Positions 18,375 through 28,204 of a stretch of 64,000 nucleotides of DNA are shown one piece after another. Made by a program: the position numbers and the translations under genes. The stretch's first letter is position 1. Each line of letters begins with the position of its first letter. The DNA is taken from NCBI RefSeq assembly GCF_003996985.1, contig NZ_RJJX01000008.1, positions 90,180 to 154,179 of the forward strand, given 5' to 3'. This stretch comes from Ancylomarina longa (GTDB lineage: Bacteria; Bacteroidota; Bacteroidia; Bacteroidales; Marinifilaceae). The notes under the pieces were generated by a model. It had not been told where the DNA came from and searched no databases. It worked only from the letters and a program-made list of their open reading frames with translations.

Positions 18375-19313
18375 TTAATGTGATGCCATAGAGCTGAGGC
18401 GTACCTGTGCTTTTTGTGCTCTTCGATTTAAAAAATTTACTAAAAGCAAACTGCAGGCAATTACAAACATCCCGATAAGGGAAATAGTATCCGGATTCTC
18501 GTTGGGCAATACCAACCAGCTTAAGCAAGCTCCAAATATCGGTATAATAAATTTCCAGGTATTTAAATTGGATACCTTAACACCCTCGCGACCCAATAAA
18601 CCAAACCAAATGGTAATAGCTAAAGCAGATACCATTGCCAGCCAGCCTAAAGAAATATAGTATTCGCCGGGATGTACGGCAGTCCAGTTGGGATGCTCGA
18701 TGGGAATAGAAAAGAGTAATAGCATGGCTCCTCCAATAATCATAGAGAAGGAAGCAAGCACCCGTGGAGGCATATTTTTTGCATCACGCGACACAATTAC
18801 ATTGCCCGTGCTTCCTACGATATTATTGAGCAGTAAAATACCAACCCCAATGGGAATGGTAGTGGTGAAAACAAAATCTGCTCTGCCCAAACTAATAATG
18901 CAAACTCCGCTTAAACCAAGTAGAATAGCGAATACCTTTTGCCAGCTCATTTTATCGTTGCGAAGCATGATGTGAGCCATTATTGCCGCAAATAATGGTT
19001 GTGCACCAATTAGCATTGCTCCTAATGCTCCGGGCACATAGCTAATTCCGGTGTAAAATAATCCGTAAAGAAAAGTGGTTTGCAAAAGGGCAACCCAAAG
19101 TACGAATCTCCATCGCTTGCTGGCTTCCTTTACCTTCACACGAAAGTCTTTTATAAAAGGAAGTATAATTAATCCCGAAAGGAAAAAGCGAAGACCTGCA
19201 AATTGAAGCGGGGTGGTATATTTTAATCCGATTTTGATTGCTGTAAATGGTGTGGCCCATAGCAAACAGGCAATAATTGCCAATACGGTGGTTGACAGAA
19301 AAAATTTCTTCAT
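18375..19313 (-). CDS. EamA/DMT-family permease
   Basis: Membrane transporter with about ten transmembrane helices in two EamA repeats (residues 5-140 and 155-300). Landmarks are LLWATPFTAIKIGLKYTTPL and the first-repeat end GALGAMLIGAQPLFAAIMAHI. I start at ATG 19313 (312 residues, MKKFFLSTTVLAIIACLLW); the frame also opens at ATG 19346, adding 11 residues of no membrane character. Substrate cannot be assigned; DMT proteins export metabolites or amino acids. Convergent with the ABC gene, with only 46 bp between. Confidence 0.88.
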   Translation of the reverse strand: MKKFFLSTTVLAIIACLLWATPFTAIKIGLKYTTPLQFAGLRFFLSGLIILPFIKDFRVKVKEASKRWRFVLWVALLQTTFLYGLFYTGISYVPGALGAMLIGAQPLFAAIMAHIMLRNDKMSWQKVFAILLGLSGVCIISLGRADFVFTTTIPIGVGILLLNNIVGSTGNVIVSRDAKNMPPRVLASFSMIIGGAMLLLFSIPIEHPNWTAVHPGEYYISLGWLAMVSALAITIWFGLLGREGVKVSNLNTWKFIIPIFGACLSWLVLPNENPDTISLIGMFVIACSLLLVNFLNRRAQKAQVRLSSMASH

Positions 19314-19439
19314 TATTTGGAAAATAGTTTCTGCAAACTTAGGCATTTTATTGTAGGGATATAGAGGCTGATTTTTAATTGTTTCGTTTTTTGAAAAGTA
19401 ATCAATATTTCAAATTGCTTACTGGCAGATTCAAAGTAT

Positions 19440-19810
19440 TCTCTCATTTAAGGGGGAGAGGAGTGCGCTAACTTCACCTATCAACTGTTTCTCCTCACGA
19501 AAAGATGCTTCCGCGACAGGCAAAAGCTTATCCGCGACAGATTTTTTTTGTTCTGCATCAACGAGTTGTATTTCCACATCAAACTTTTGTTTTTCTGCGT
19601 CACAGGTCTCTTGCTCCGTGTCAGCCGGAAACTCTTCACTATGAAGTTGAAGGTCAAATCTGTGAAGTTGAAGGCTCACCTCTTGAAGTTGAAGGCCAAA
19701 TCAATGAAGTTGAAGGCTCACCTTTTGAAGTTGAAAGTCAAATTTGTGAAGTTGAAGGCTTGTTTCTTGAAGTTGATGCTTATCCTTTTGATGCAGAAGG
19801 AAAAAACCAT
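19440..19810. repeat. 21-bp heptad minisatellite (about 17 units), containing a 42-bp direct repeat
   Basis: A run of 21-bp units keeps open frames on both strands. The 42-bp composite beginning GAAGTTGAAGGTCAAATC occurs at 19643-19684, 19685-19726 and 19727-19768 with a partial fourth copy to about 19800. The same 21-bp register continues to about 19440 as a more diverged pattern, read on the minus strand as heptads of the form xDAExxx (CDAEKQK, VDAEQKK). On the plus strand 19505-19867 is an open frame of 120 residues with EVEGQIC/EVEGSPL repeats; on the minus strand one TGA splits 19431-19889. No conserved domain follows on either strand, so I call a repeat rather than a gene. Confidence 0.7.
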
Positions 19811-19869
19811 GAGGAGGAAGAACAGGCAAGGGCAAAGGAGTGTGATACAGGAGAAAAGGAAGCATAAAA

Positions 19870-19902
19870 AATCCCCGCCAAATCTGCATCTGACGGGGAT
19901 TG
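19870..19902. terminator. Terminator hairpin at the end of the second DPP5 gene
   Basis: AATCCCCGCC and GACGGGGATT form a 10-bp stem with one mismatch and an A/T-rich flank. It sits 21 bp beyond the stop of the minus-strand peptidase gene. Confidence 0.65.
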
Positions 19903-19922
19903 AATTATCAATTACTTTGATA

Positions 19923-22022
19923 TTATTTTTTATCTTCTTTCAACCACTTGTCTAACCAACTGGCGAAAGTACGTTGCCAAAGTATTCCGTTCTGAACACC
20001 CAATACCCAGTGATTTTCTTCGGGTAAGCTAAGTAACTGAGCAGGAATTCCGCGTAAACGGGCAGCATTAAATGCTTGCATTCCCTGTGTTTCCACGATA
20101 CGATAATCTTTACCACCGTGAATTATCAAGATTGGAGTATCCCAGTTCTGAACAAATTTATGTGGAGAATTGGCATAAGAACGCTGTGCAATCTTATTCG
20201 ATTTATCCCAGAAAGGACCGCCTAAATCCCAATTCACGAACCACATCTCTTCTGTTTCCAGATATTGTGCTTCTAAATTGAACATTCCGTCGTGAGCAAT
20301 AAATGCTTTAAATCGCTTGTTGTGATGACCGGCAAGCCAGTAAACGGAGAATCCACCATAGGAAGCACCCACGCAACCCAAATGATCTTCATCTACATAT
20401 TTTTCTTGTTTTACTGCATCAATAGCGCTCAAGTAATCTTTCATGTTTTGTCCGCCGTAGTCGCCAGATATTTGTTCATTCCAGGCTTGTCCAAATCCAG
20501 GTAAACCCCTGCGGTTTGGTGCCACTACTATGTAACCATCTGCAGCCATCATCTGGAAATTCCAACGATAACTCCAAAACTGAGAAACAGTTCCTTGTGG
20601 TCCGCCCTGGCAGTAAAGCAAGGTTGGGTATTTTTTGTTGGCATCGAAATGTGGTGGATAAATCACCCATACCAACATTTGTTTGTTGTCGGTAGTTTTT
20701 ACCCATCGTTTTTCCACTTTACCCATTTCCAGCTGGCTTAATATATCTTTGTTGATCAAAGAAATTTCCTGAGCTTCGCCTGTAGTTGGGTTTACTTTAT
20801 AGATTTCTGATGGCTTTGACATCGATACCATGGTGGCAACAAGTGCATCGCCTGCAACATGTACGCTTCTGTAGTTGTGAATGCCATCGGTAAGCTTGGT
20901 AATTTTACCATCGGAAAGATTCAATTTATAAATCTCATCGGTTGCATGCCAATCCGAGATAAAGAAGATGGCTTTTCCATTATTACTCCAGGTAAGATGT
21001 GCGATATTCTGATCAAAATCCTTGGTGTAATAAGTTTTTTCACCAGTTGCTAAATCCATTACGAACAGGCGGTTCTTGTCCGATTCGTAACCATCGCGTT
21101 CCATGCTTTCCCATGCCATCTTGCTTCCGTCAGGAGAAAATACCGGGTTCATATCATATCCCATCATACCTTCTGTTCTATTCATGGTCTTGCCAGTAGC
21201 AATATCATAAAAATAGATGTCAGAATTGGTAGATTTTGCGTATTCTACTCCTTGTAGTTTGCGAGAAACATAGGCTAATACCTTGGAATCGGGAGTCCAG
21301 ACTACCTGTTCCATTCCTCCAAAAGGTTTTACAGGGGAAGACCACTTCTCACCCGGCATAATATCTTTACCAGTGGTGATTTTATTGCTGTAATCGGCAA
21401 CAAATATATGGGTGTAAGTATCCACCCAATTGTCCCAATGACGATAGTTCATATCATTGATCACTCTTGCATTCGCTTTTGGTAGATCGGGATATAAATC
21501 AGGAACGGTTTTCTCTTCATGCACCTCTTTGATATAAGCAATTTTGCTTCCATCAGGAGCGTAATTGAAGCCACCAATTCCACCATCGATATCTGACACT
21601 TGAACAGGATTGCTGCCATCTGGATTCATTTCCCACATTTGCATACTACCGCTGGCAGCACTTAAATACGCAATTTTTTTTCCATCCGGACGCCAAATTT
21701 CATTGTACTTATTTTTGCTGGTATTGGTAAGTTGAACAGGTGTTCCTCCATCTACCGAAAGGGTGTATAAATCACGATAAGATCTGTTTTCTTCTTTATT
21801 GAAATAGGTTACTCCGTAAAGAATTGTTTTTTGGTCGGGAGAAAGGTTTTCTCCGCCCAATCGTCCGAATGACCACAGAACTTCAGGGGTCATAACATCC
21901 GATTCCAGTTTTGTTTTTGGGGTCTGATAAGATTTGTCGCTCATAGAATTGTTGTCCGCTTTTTCGCAGGAACACAAGCCAGTTACGATCGCCAATCCTA
22001 ACAGAATTTGTTTGTTTTTCAT
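19923..22022 (-). CDS. DPP5-like dipeptidyl peptidase, S9 family, predicted lipoprotein (copy 2)
   Basis: Paralogue of the peptidase at 11827-13914, clearly alignable through its length from VMTPEVLWSFGRLGGENLSP onward. Here the signal peptide is type II with lipobox GLCSC, so this copy should be lipid-anchored, whereas copy 1 should be soluble. PD40 propeller at about 55-430. Catalytic residues fall at exactly the same positions as in copy 1: S554 (GASYGGFS), D639 (HGGKDYRIV), H671 (EENHWVLG). Motifs such as DLYPDLPKAN and ISGDYGGQNMKDYLSA match Porphyromonas DPP5. Expected role is periplasmic release of dipeptides. It is the last gene before the convergent heptad region. Confidence 0.9.
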   Translation of the reverse strand: MKNKQILLGLAIVTGLCSCEKADNNSMSDKSYQTPKTKLESDVMTPEVLWSFGRLGGENLSPDQKTILYGVTYFNKEENRSYRDLYTLSVDGGTPVQLTNTSKNKYNEIWRPDGKKIAYLSAASGSMQMWEMNPDGSNPVQVSDIDGGIGGFNYAPDGSKIAYIKEVHEEKTVPDLYPDLPKANARVINDMNYRHWDNWVDTYTHIFVADYSNKITTGKDIMPGEKWSSPVKPFGGMEQVVWTPDSKVLAYVSRKLQGVEYAKSTNSDIYFYDIATGKTMNRTEGMMGYDMNPVFSPDGSKMAWESMERDGYESDKNRLFVMDLATGEKTYYTKDFDQNIAHLTWSNNGKAIFFISDWHATDEIYKLNLSDGKITKLTDGIHNYRSVHVAGDALVATMVSMSKPSEIYKVNPTTGEAQEISLINKDILSQLEMGKVEKRWVKTTDNKQMLVWVIYPPHFDANKKYPTLLYCQGGPQGTVSQFWSYRWNFQMMAADGYIVVAPNRRGLPGFGQAWNEQISGDYGGQNMKDYLSAIDAVKQEKYVDEDHLGCVGASYGGFSVYWLAGHHNKRFKAFIAHDGMFNLEAQYLETEEMWFVNWDLGGPFWDKSNKIAQRSYANSPHKFVQNWDTPILIIHGGKDYRIVETQGMQAFNAARLRGIPAQLLSLPEENHWVLGVQNGILWQRTFASWLDKWLKEDKK

Positions 22023-22163
22023 ATAAGTATAGGTTTGTTGGAATAATAAAATTCAGTCTGGTAAAAGTAATGATTTAAAGCGATTCGCAATAATCAGAAC
22101 GCATTACAATTTTTAGATTACGCTAGTTTGTCAGAAGTAATCTGAGTTTGAAGCAGGACATTA

Positions 22164-22194
22164 AAAAAAGGTTCCCCATAGGAGAACCTTTTTA
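22164..22194 (-). terminator. Rho-independent terminator downstream of recA
   Basis: AAAAAGGTTC / GAACCTTTTT stem with an 8-base loop. It lies 20 bp past the recA stop on the minus strand and can work in both directions. Confidence 0.8.
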
Positions 22195-22213
22195 GATTAT
22201 ATGTAGACTTTAA

Positions 22214-23233
22214 TTATTCAACAGGAGTGTTAATCGCATCCACAATTTTAGTTTCTAATTCTTCGGCAAGCTCTAGATTGTCAGCTATTAGTCTTTTAAC
22301 AGCTTCGCGACCTTGTCCTAATTTTGTGTCTCCGTATGAAAACCAGGAACCGCTTTTTTTGATGATATTGTATTCTACTCCCAAGTCGATGATTTCACCG
22401 GTTTTAGAAATACCTTCTCCGTACATGATATCAAATTCAGCTTTGCGGAATGGAGGTGCAACTTTATTTTTTACCACTTTTACACGAGTATGGTTTCCGT
22501 TTACTTCATCGCCATCTTTAATCTGTCCAATTCTTCGGATATCCAAACGTACCGAAGCGTAAAATTTCAAGGCATTACCACCAGTAGTGGTTTCCGGGTT
22601 TCCGAACATCACACCAATCTTTTCGCGCAACTGGTTGATAAAGACACAAGTTGTGTTTGTTTTGTTGATGTTGGCGGTTAATTTACGCAATGCCTGAGAC
22701 ATCAGACGAGCCTGCAATCCCATTCTGGAATCACCCATTTCGCCTTCAATCTCTGCTTTTGGTGTTAAGGCAGCTACAGAGTCAATTACAACCATATCGA
22801 TGGCAGATGAACGTATTAATTGATCAGCAATTTCCAATGCCTGTTCCCCATTATCTGGTTGCGATACTAATAAATTTTCAATGTCAACGCCCAGTTTTTC
22901 AGCGTAAAATCTATCGAAAGCATGCTCCGCATCAATAAAAGCACAGATACCACCTGCCTTTTGAGCTTCGGCGATAGCATGAATGGCCAAAGTTGTTTTT
23001 CCTGATGATTCAGGACCATAAATTTCCACAATTCTTCCTCTTGGGTATCCTCCAACACCTAATGCCAGATTTAAGGATAGAGAACCAGAGGAGATGGCGG
23101 CAATATCTTCAATGGCTTCATCTCCCATTCTCATTATTGCACCTTTGCCATAGGTTTTGTCTATTTTATCCATGGTTAGCTGAAGGGCTTTCAGCTTTTC
23201 TTTGTTGATTTCAGCAACTTCTTTTGCGCTCAT
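22214..23233 (-). CDS. recA: Recombinase RecA
   Basis: DNA strand-exchange ATPase and SOS coprotease. 339 residues. Walker [10 protein letters not shown], Walker [10 protein letters not shown], the QALRKLT block, loop L2 region [30 protein letters not shown] (split here as [10 protein letters not shown] and [14 protein letters not shown]) and the C-terminal INTPVE acidic tail are all present. It lies 21 bp downstream of bcp, suggesting cotranscription. I see no LexA-type operator in front of either gene. Confidence 0.98.
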   Translation of the reverse strand: MSAKEVAEINKEKLKALQLTMDKIDKTYGKGAIMRMGDEAIEDIAAISSGSLSLNLALGVGGYPRGRIVEIYGPESSGKTTLAIHAIAEAQKAGGICAFIDAEHAFDRFYAEKLGVDIENLLVSQPDNGEQALEIADQLIRSSAIDMVVIDSVAALTPKAEIEGEMGDSRMGLQARLMSQALRKLTANINKTNTTCVFINQLREKIGVMFGNPETTTGGNALKFYASVRLDIRRIGQIKDGDEVNGNHTRVKVVKNKVAPPFRKAEFDIMYGEGISKTGEIIDLGVEYNIIKKSGSWFSYGDTKLGQGREAVKRLIADNLELAEELETKIVDAINTPVE

Positions 23234-23254
23234 AGTATGATTTGAATTATTTAT

Positions 23255-23728
23255 TTACAAGTTTAATCCCATTTCAGATAAAATCTGATTGGTATGGTCT
23301 TTTGTTTTTACTTTGGAGAACACTTTCTCAATGATTCCTTGTTCGGAAATTACAAAGGTGGTTCGCAGAACTCCCATATAGATTTTCCCATATAGTTTTT
23401 TCTCTCCCCAAGCACCGTATTTTTCCAGTATTTCTTTGTCAGGATCTGATATCAGGTTAAAAGCCAGGTTGTATTTGGCAATAAATTTATTGTGTGAAGC
23501 TATACCATCCGGACTTACACCAATCACTTCAAAGCCTAGCTTTGTAAGCTGATCGTAATTCTCATTCAAATTACAGGATTCCGCCGTACAGCCTGGGGTA
23601 TTGTCTTTGGGGTAAAAGTAAAGAATTACTTTCTTTCCTCTAAAATCAGAAAGACTGATGCTTTCTTCACTTTGATTTATCCCCTTGAATTCAGGGGCTT
23701 TATCCCCAGTTTGTAATTGTGTCATCAT
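23255..23728 (-). CDS. bcp: Thioredoxin-dependent thiol peroxidase, BCP/PrxQ type
   Basis: Reduces hydrogen peroxide and organic hydroperoxides using thioredoxin. 157 residues. Peroxidatic C47 in DNTPGCTAES and resolving C52 five residues later are typical of the atypical two-Cys PrxQ class. VILYFYPKD and GVSPDG motifs agree. An ATG one codon further in (23725) is an equal alternative start. A minus-strand TATATTTG -7 element is at 23746-23753, giving a very short leader. First gene of a probable bcp-recA unit. Confidence 0.94.
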   Translation of the reverse strand: MMTQLQTGDKAPEFKGINQSEESISLSDFRGKKVILYFYPKDNTPGCTAESCNLNENYDQLTKLGFEVIGVSPDGIASHNKFIAKYNLAFNLISDPDKEILEKYGAWGEKKLYGKIYMGVLRTTFVISEQGIIEKVFSKVKTKDHTNQILSEMGLNL

Positions 23729-23745
23729 TACTGAAATTTGATTTG

Positions 23746-23753
23746 CAAATATA
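23746..23753 (-). promoter_or_regulatory. Putative -7 element of the bcp-recA unit
   Basis: Minus-strand TATATTTG fits TAnnTTTG exactly and lies 17 bases before the bcp start. The expected -33 TTTG is only weakly represented (TTCG). Confidence 0.35.
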
Positions 23754-24065
23754 CCTTTCTCCGAAGAGAGGTGCGAATTTTATTGCTTAAAAATAGGAAC
23801 AGATGAAGTTAAAAAAAAATGTATCTAAAACATCAAAGCAAGAATTATTTTTTCAAATTTAAAGAAGATATTTTGTTAATCTTATTCATCTGTTTTGTAA
23901 TTTCGTTCTTACACTTTATATATTATCTTTGTTATAAATATTTACTATATTAACTTTTTTATATTATTCGCATTCCATATCCTGTTTCATCAATGATTGA
24001 TAGGGAATGGTGCGAGGGCTTATATTTTTTGTTTTTGATTAGGAAGGAGGAATTCCAATTTCCAT

Positions 24066-26279
24066 ATGCAAGAAATCGATTCTATGAATAATACAATGAA
24101 ATTACGTTACGCTGCACTTTTTATTATTTTATTAATTTCTCAGTTTTCCATTGCCCAAACTTTTAGTGGTGGAAAAACAGAGCAGCAAATTGAAGAGGAA
24201 GCATTCGCTTTTTTTGATGCCGAAAGCTATCAGAAGGCATTGCCTTTATATCAGGAACTAATTAATGTTTATCCTCAGGATCCGGAATACAACTATTATC
24301 TGGGTGTTTGCGAAGTAGAATTGAACCAGAATGTAAAGGAAGCGATTCAACACCTTAAAATTGCTTCTACAAAAAATGTAAATGCTTCGGTTCCCTATTA
24401 TTTAGGACGAGCATTTCATATGAATTATCAATTTAATTCTGCGATTCGTTATTACAGGAAGTTTCGGGAATTCTATAAGAAGAAATCTGTTGGAATAGAT
24501 CGTTTGATTGAGATGTGCCAAAATGGACTTCCTATAGTGAATTCTTACTATGTGCTAGATTTGAAGAAAAAAAAGGTGGTGGATAGAAATGAGTTTTTTC
24601 GTTATTACGATTTAGAAGGATTTGACGATAGATTGTCCAAGAAAACCAAATCAATAAAATCGCGCTACGATGGTACCGGAGATAAAGATGTTGCTTGTCT
24701 GGCAAATAAAGGTCAGTACATTTATTTCTCCAGCTATGGCAAAAATAAAAAGAACGGCAGAGATCTTTATCGTGCAAAAAGACTAAGAAATGGTGGTTGG
24801 GGGGAATGGGAGCCTCTTAGTGCATTGAATTCTACCTTTGATGAGATCTACCCTTATATGTCCAGCGATGGCAGAACATTATATTTTTGTTCTCAGGGTC
24901 ACAGTAGTATGGGTGGCTTCGACATATTTAAGTCTGTATATAATGAAATTACAGATACATGGACAGAGCCACAAAATTTGGGATTCCCTATTAATTCTAC
25001 CTCAAACGATTTGTTTTATGCGACAGATCTGAATGGTGAATATGCTTGTTTTGCATCTAGTCGGGAGAATGGAAAAAATGATCTTACAATTTATAAAATA
25101 AAAATATCAGAATATCCTGAGCAGAAAGTAGTTTTGAATTCAAATTTGTTAGCAGATCTGGCAGTTCTTAAACCAAATTCTTCGAATTTCGGAGCAAATG
25201 TGGTCTTGCAAAATGAAATGGAAGAATTCATTTACATCCAGAAATATAAGAAGAACAATTTCCCCTACTTCAATTTTCCTGTTTCCGATCAGCTAGATTA
25301 TCATTATCTAACAGACTTTAAGTCGAGTGAAGCAAGAAGTGTTTTTATGGAGTCTAAGAATGATCAATTTAATTCTGATAGTCTACAGCTCATAACAGAT
25401 GATTTGCGGATGCAGTTGAAAAAGGCTGAGGGAACTCCAAAGTCAATTTTGAGTTTGAAAATTACAAAAGTTGAACAAAGTTCTTATGGATTGGGACAGC
25501 AAGCGGAGCGTAAATTAAAAGAAGCGCAATCTTTGGAATCGGATTATTTGAATAAGCACATTGTTGGAACTGTAAATACAGATATAAAGAAAGAAGCAAA
25601 AACTGGTCAATTGGTGATGACATCCGAGGTGATTCCAGCAAGTGGGAAAAGTGATTCTTTCACGACAGATCAATCTTACATTTATCATTTACAGGTTGGG
25701 GTATTCTCGAATCGACCCAAAAAGAATTTCTTTTCCGGATTGGATCCTGTTACGGAAGAGGTTGTTGGTAACGGAAAGTTATTTAAATATATGGTTGGAA
25801 ATTATACCACTTTTGCGAAAGCAAAGGATGCGATTCCTGAAATCAGGCAATTATTTCCTAATGCTTTTGTAGTTGCATACAAAAACGGCGTTAAAGTAGG
25901 TTTGAGTCAGGCCATTAAAATTACAGATCAAAATTACCAGCCTGAACCTATTGCAAAAAAAGAAGAAGACATCAAGCAGCCGCTAAAAATAAGAAATTCG
26001 AATAAGGTTACCTTTAAAGTGCAGGTTGGTGCCTTTTCAGCCGCAGTACCTCAGGATGTGAAAAACAAGTTGGAGGCTTTTTCGAAATATGAAATTGAAT
26101 ATACGAAAGACTATAGAGGATATACAATTTGTACCGTAGGTGATTTTGATTCCTATAGTAAAGTGAGTAAATTAAAGATGGAACTACGGGAAGCTGGATT
26201 AAAGGATGCGTTTACTGTTGCCTACTCTGGAAACGATAAAATAACTATTCAGCAAGCTTTGGAAATATTACGTCAATAA
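24066..26279 (+). CDS. TPR / PD40 propeller / double SPOR envelope protein
   Basis: Exported protein of 737 residues (ATG at 24096 would remove 10 residues and start directly at the signal peptide MKLRYAALFIILLI; AGGAGG at 24045-24050 favours either). Domains in order: signal peptide; TPR repeats at about 40-150 (ALPLYQELINVYPQDPEYNYYLG); PD40-type beta-propeller at about 205-360 (PYMSSDGRTLYFCSQGHSSM, GGFDIFKS); a linker; two SPOR domains at about 535-625 (YHLQVGVFS) and 645-730 (FKVQVGAFS). SPOR domains bind peptidoglycan glycan strands lacking stem peptides. The plan recalls PorE-type T9SS anchors, but with SPOR in place of OmpA. A TATCTTTG -7 element is at 23934-23941. Only 9 bp separate it from clpS. 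Confidence 0.82.
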   Translation: MQEIDSMNNTMKLRYAALFIILLISQFSIAQTFSGGKTEQQIEEEAFAFFDAESYQKALPLYQELINVYPQDPEYNYYLGVCEVELNQNVKEAIQHLKIASTKNVNASVPYYLGRAFHMNYQFNSAIRYYRKFREFYKKKSVGIDRLIEMCQNGLPIVNSYYVLDLKKKKVVDRNEFFRYYDLEGFDDRLSKKTKSIKSRYDGTGDKDVACLANKGQYIYFSSYGKNKKNGRDLYRAKRLRNGGWGEWEPLSALNSTFDEIYPYMSSDGRTLYFCSQGHSSMGGFDIFKSVYNEITDTWTEPQNLGFPINSTSNDLFYATDLNGEYACFASSRENGKNDLTIYKIKISEYPEQKVVLNSNLLADLAVLKPNSSNFGANVVLQNEMEEFIYIQKYKKNNFPYFNFPVSDQLDYHYLTDFKSSEARSVFMESKNDQFNSDSLQLITDDLRMQLKKAEGTPKSILSLKITKVEQSSYGLGQQAERKLKEAQSLESDYLNKHIVGTVNTDIKKEAKTGQLVMTSEVIPASGKSDSFTTDQSYIYHLQVGVFSNRPKKNFFSGLDPVTEEVVGNGKLFKYMVGNYTTFAKAKDAIPEIRQLFPNAFVVAYKNGVKVGLSQAIKITDQNYQPEPIAKKEEDIKQPLKIRNSNKVTFKVQVGAFSAAVPQDVKNKLEAFSKYEIEYTKDYRGYTICTVGDFDSYSKVSKLKMELREAGLKDAFTVAYSGNDKITIQQALEILRQ

Positions 26280-26288
26280 AATTAAGCT

Positions 26289-26570
26289 ATGTTTGATTTT
26301 GAAAGACATTTTGAACAGGAGAATTGTGAGGTCATTGAGGATATTCTTGATAGGAATACATTGTTGTTATACAATGATGATTATCACACCTTCGATTTTG
26401 TGGTGGATGCTCTGGTTGATGTGTGCAAGCATGAACCGAGTCAGGCAGAACAATGCGCATACATTACGCATTACAAAGGAAAATGTGATGTGAAAAAAGG
26501 AAGCTTTAAAAGAATAAAACCATTGAGAGATCGCCTTACTGAAAGGGGCTTGAAGGTGAGTATTGTATAA
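26289..26570 (+). CDS. clpS: ClpS, adaptor of the Clp protease
   Basis: Small adaptor of 93 residues that hands N-end-rule substrates to ClpA/ClpC-ClpP. The N-degron pocket motif LLLYNDDYHTFDFVVDAL is present, and the second half GKCDVKKGSF replaces the proteobacterial GKAV(C)G loop. It is placed 9 bp after the SPOR protein gene and just before nfeD, an unusual setting for clpS, which is normally next to clpA. Probably cotranscribed. Confidence 0.9.
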   Translation: MFDFERHFEQENCEVIEDILDRNTLLLYNDDYHTFDFVVDALVDVCKHEPSQAEQCAYITHYKGKCDVKKGSFKRIKPLRDRLTERGLKVSIV

Positions 26571-26592
26571 TTTAGAAAATATAAGATTGCCA

Positions 26593-27057
26593 ATGACTAT
26601 TTTTATTATTGTTTTGTTGATTGTATTTGGAATCGTATTATTGTTGTTGGAATTTCTGGTGATACCTGGAATTACATTAGCTGCATTGGCTGGGATTCTT
26701 ATGATTGGAGGTGGAATTTATCTCTCCTACGAGCATTATGGAAATTTAATTGGAAATATAACAGTCTTGTCGACACTTATTTTGAGTGTAAGTATTTTGG
26801 CTTTAGCTCTTAAATCTAAAACTTGGAATAGAATTAAGTTGCAAACAGAAGTCGATTCTAAAATAACAAAGGATGAGGTAGATGATATTGTGATTGGAGA
26901 CCAGGGATTATCTGTTTCCCGACTAGCTCCAATGGGAAAAATTAAGGTGAATAAAAAGATATTAGAGGCTAAATCAACCGGAGTTTATATTGATGAAAAA
27001 ACAAAGGTAGAAGTAGTCGGAATTATTGATAAAATTATAATTGTAAAACCTATCTAA
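26593..27057 (+). CDS. NfeD-like membrane protein
   Basis: Membrane partner of flotillin-like proteins. From ATG 26593 (154 residues) there are three hydrophobic segments within residues 3-80 ([20 protein letters not shown] and following), then a soluble OB-fold (NfeD) domain with [19 protein letters not shown] and [14 protein letters not shown]. An open frame continues upstream to a TTG at 26563, overlapping clpS, but the ATG gives the standard short NfeD. floA follows 11 bp later, the canonical order. Confidence 0.88.
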   Translation: MTIFIIVLLIVFGIVLLLLEFLVIPGITLAALAGILMIGGGIYLSYEHYGNLIGNITVLSTLILSVSILALALKSKTWNRIKLQTEVDSKITKDEVDDIVIGDQGLSVSRLAPMGKIKVNKKILEAKSTGVYIDEKTKVEVVGIIDKIIIVKPI

Positions 27058-27068
27058 AATTAAATCTA

Positions 27069-28046
27069 ATGGAAATTGGTGCATTGGTATTATTAATTGT
27101 GGCAATAGCAGTTGGTATTTATATCTTCTTCTATTTTATTCCTGTTGGGATGTGGTTTTCTGCTCAGTTATCTGGCGTGAGAATTTCATTAATTCAACTT
27201 GTATTTATGCGTTGGCGTAAGGTTCCGCCAAGGGTAATTGTTAATGCTTTAATTGAAGGAACAAAAGCAGGTTTAGTTCTGAATCGAGATGAGTTGGAGG
27301 CTCACTATTTGGCTGGTGGGCATGTTGCGCAGGTTACTCATGCTTTAGTTTCTGCATCAAAAGCGAATATTGATTTGCCTTTTCAAATGGCTACGGCAAT
27401 TGATTTGGCTGGTAGAGATGTGTATGAAGCAGTTCAAATGAGTGTAATTCCAAAAGTAATTAATACTCCACCTGTGACGGCAGTATCGAAAGATGGAATT
27501 CAGCTTATTGCGAAAGCCAGAGTTACTGTACGTGCCAATATTCGTCAATTGGTTGGTGGTGCCGGGGAAGAAACCGTATTGGCTAGAGTGGGAGAAGGAA
27601 TCGTATCTTCAATTGGATCCAATGAATCTCATAAATCAGTTTTGGAAAATCCAGATTATATTTCTCGAGTTGTATTGGAGAAAGGTCTGGATGCAGGTAC
27701 AGCTTTTGAAATTCTATCTATTGATATTGCGGATATTGATATAGGTAAGAATATTGGTGCAGTGCTTCAAACTGATCAAGCTGAGGCTGATTTGAAGATA
27801 GCACAGGCAAAGGCTGAGGAAAGAAGAGCTATGGCTGTTGCTTCGGAGCAGGAAAATAAAGCATTAGCTCAAGAAATGAGAGCGAAAGTGATTGAGGCAG
27901 AGGCAGAGGTGCCACTTGCCATGGCCGAAGCTTTTCGTAATGGTCAACTTGGTATCATGGATTATTACCGGATGAAAAATATTGAAGCGGATACTAGTAT
28001 GCGTTCAAATATTGCCAAGCCACCTGAAAAAGGAAAGAAAAAATAA
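27069..28046 (+). CDS. floA: Flotillin-like protein FloA
   Basis: Membrane scaffold of functional microdomains. 325 residues. One N-terminal membrane segment (about 4-28), SPFH-type core with [28 protein letters not shown] and [31 protein letters not shown], a long coiled-coil helix typical of FloA, and the conserved end [16 protein letters not shown]. Together with NfeD and a SPOR protein it forms an envelope operon. A strong terminator follows at 28066. Confidence 0.95.
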   Translation: MEIGALVLLIVAIAVGIYIFFYFIPVGMWFSAQLSGVRISLIQLVFMRWRKVPPRVIVNALIEGTKAGLVLNRDELEAHYLAGGHVAQVTHALVSASKANIDLPFQMATAIDLAGRDVYEAVQMSVIPKVINTPPVTAVSKDGIQLIAKARVTVRANIRQLVGGAGEETVLARVGEGIVSSIGSNESHKSVLENPDYISRVVLEKGLDAGTAFEILSIDIADIDIGKNIGAVLQTDQAEADLKIAQAKAEERRAMAVASEQENKALAQEMRAKVIEAEAEVPLAMAEAFRNGQLGIMDYYRMKNIEADTSMRSNIAKPPEKGKKK

Positions 28047-28065
28047 TTCAGAATAGGTAATTTAT

Positions 28066-28106
28066 AAAGCCGGAATTAAAGTTATTTGCTTTGATTCCGG
28101 CTTTGT
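28066..28106 (+). terminator. Rho-independent terminator after floA
   Basis: AAAGCCGGAAT / ATTCCGGCTTT, an 11-bp perfect stem with a long loop, 20 bp after the floA stop. Confidence 0.85.
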
Positions 28107-28204
28107 TGTGAAAAAAAAATAGTGTTTTAAAATAGTAATCTCATTGATTTATAATTTACTATAATAAGAAGTATAAAAATCTTTAATCAATGCAAGAAAA
28201 ATAT

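Noticed and set aside
19431-19889. Minus-strand gene of about 150 codons with a single TGA, possibly recoded
   Set aside because: The TGA lies in a tandem repeat unit, with no selenocysteine element or conserved domain around it; repeats alone explain the long frames.
22227-22938. Several plus-strand open frames opposite recA
   Set aside because: They are antisense shadows of recA codon pattern with no start signal or domain.
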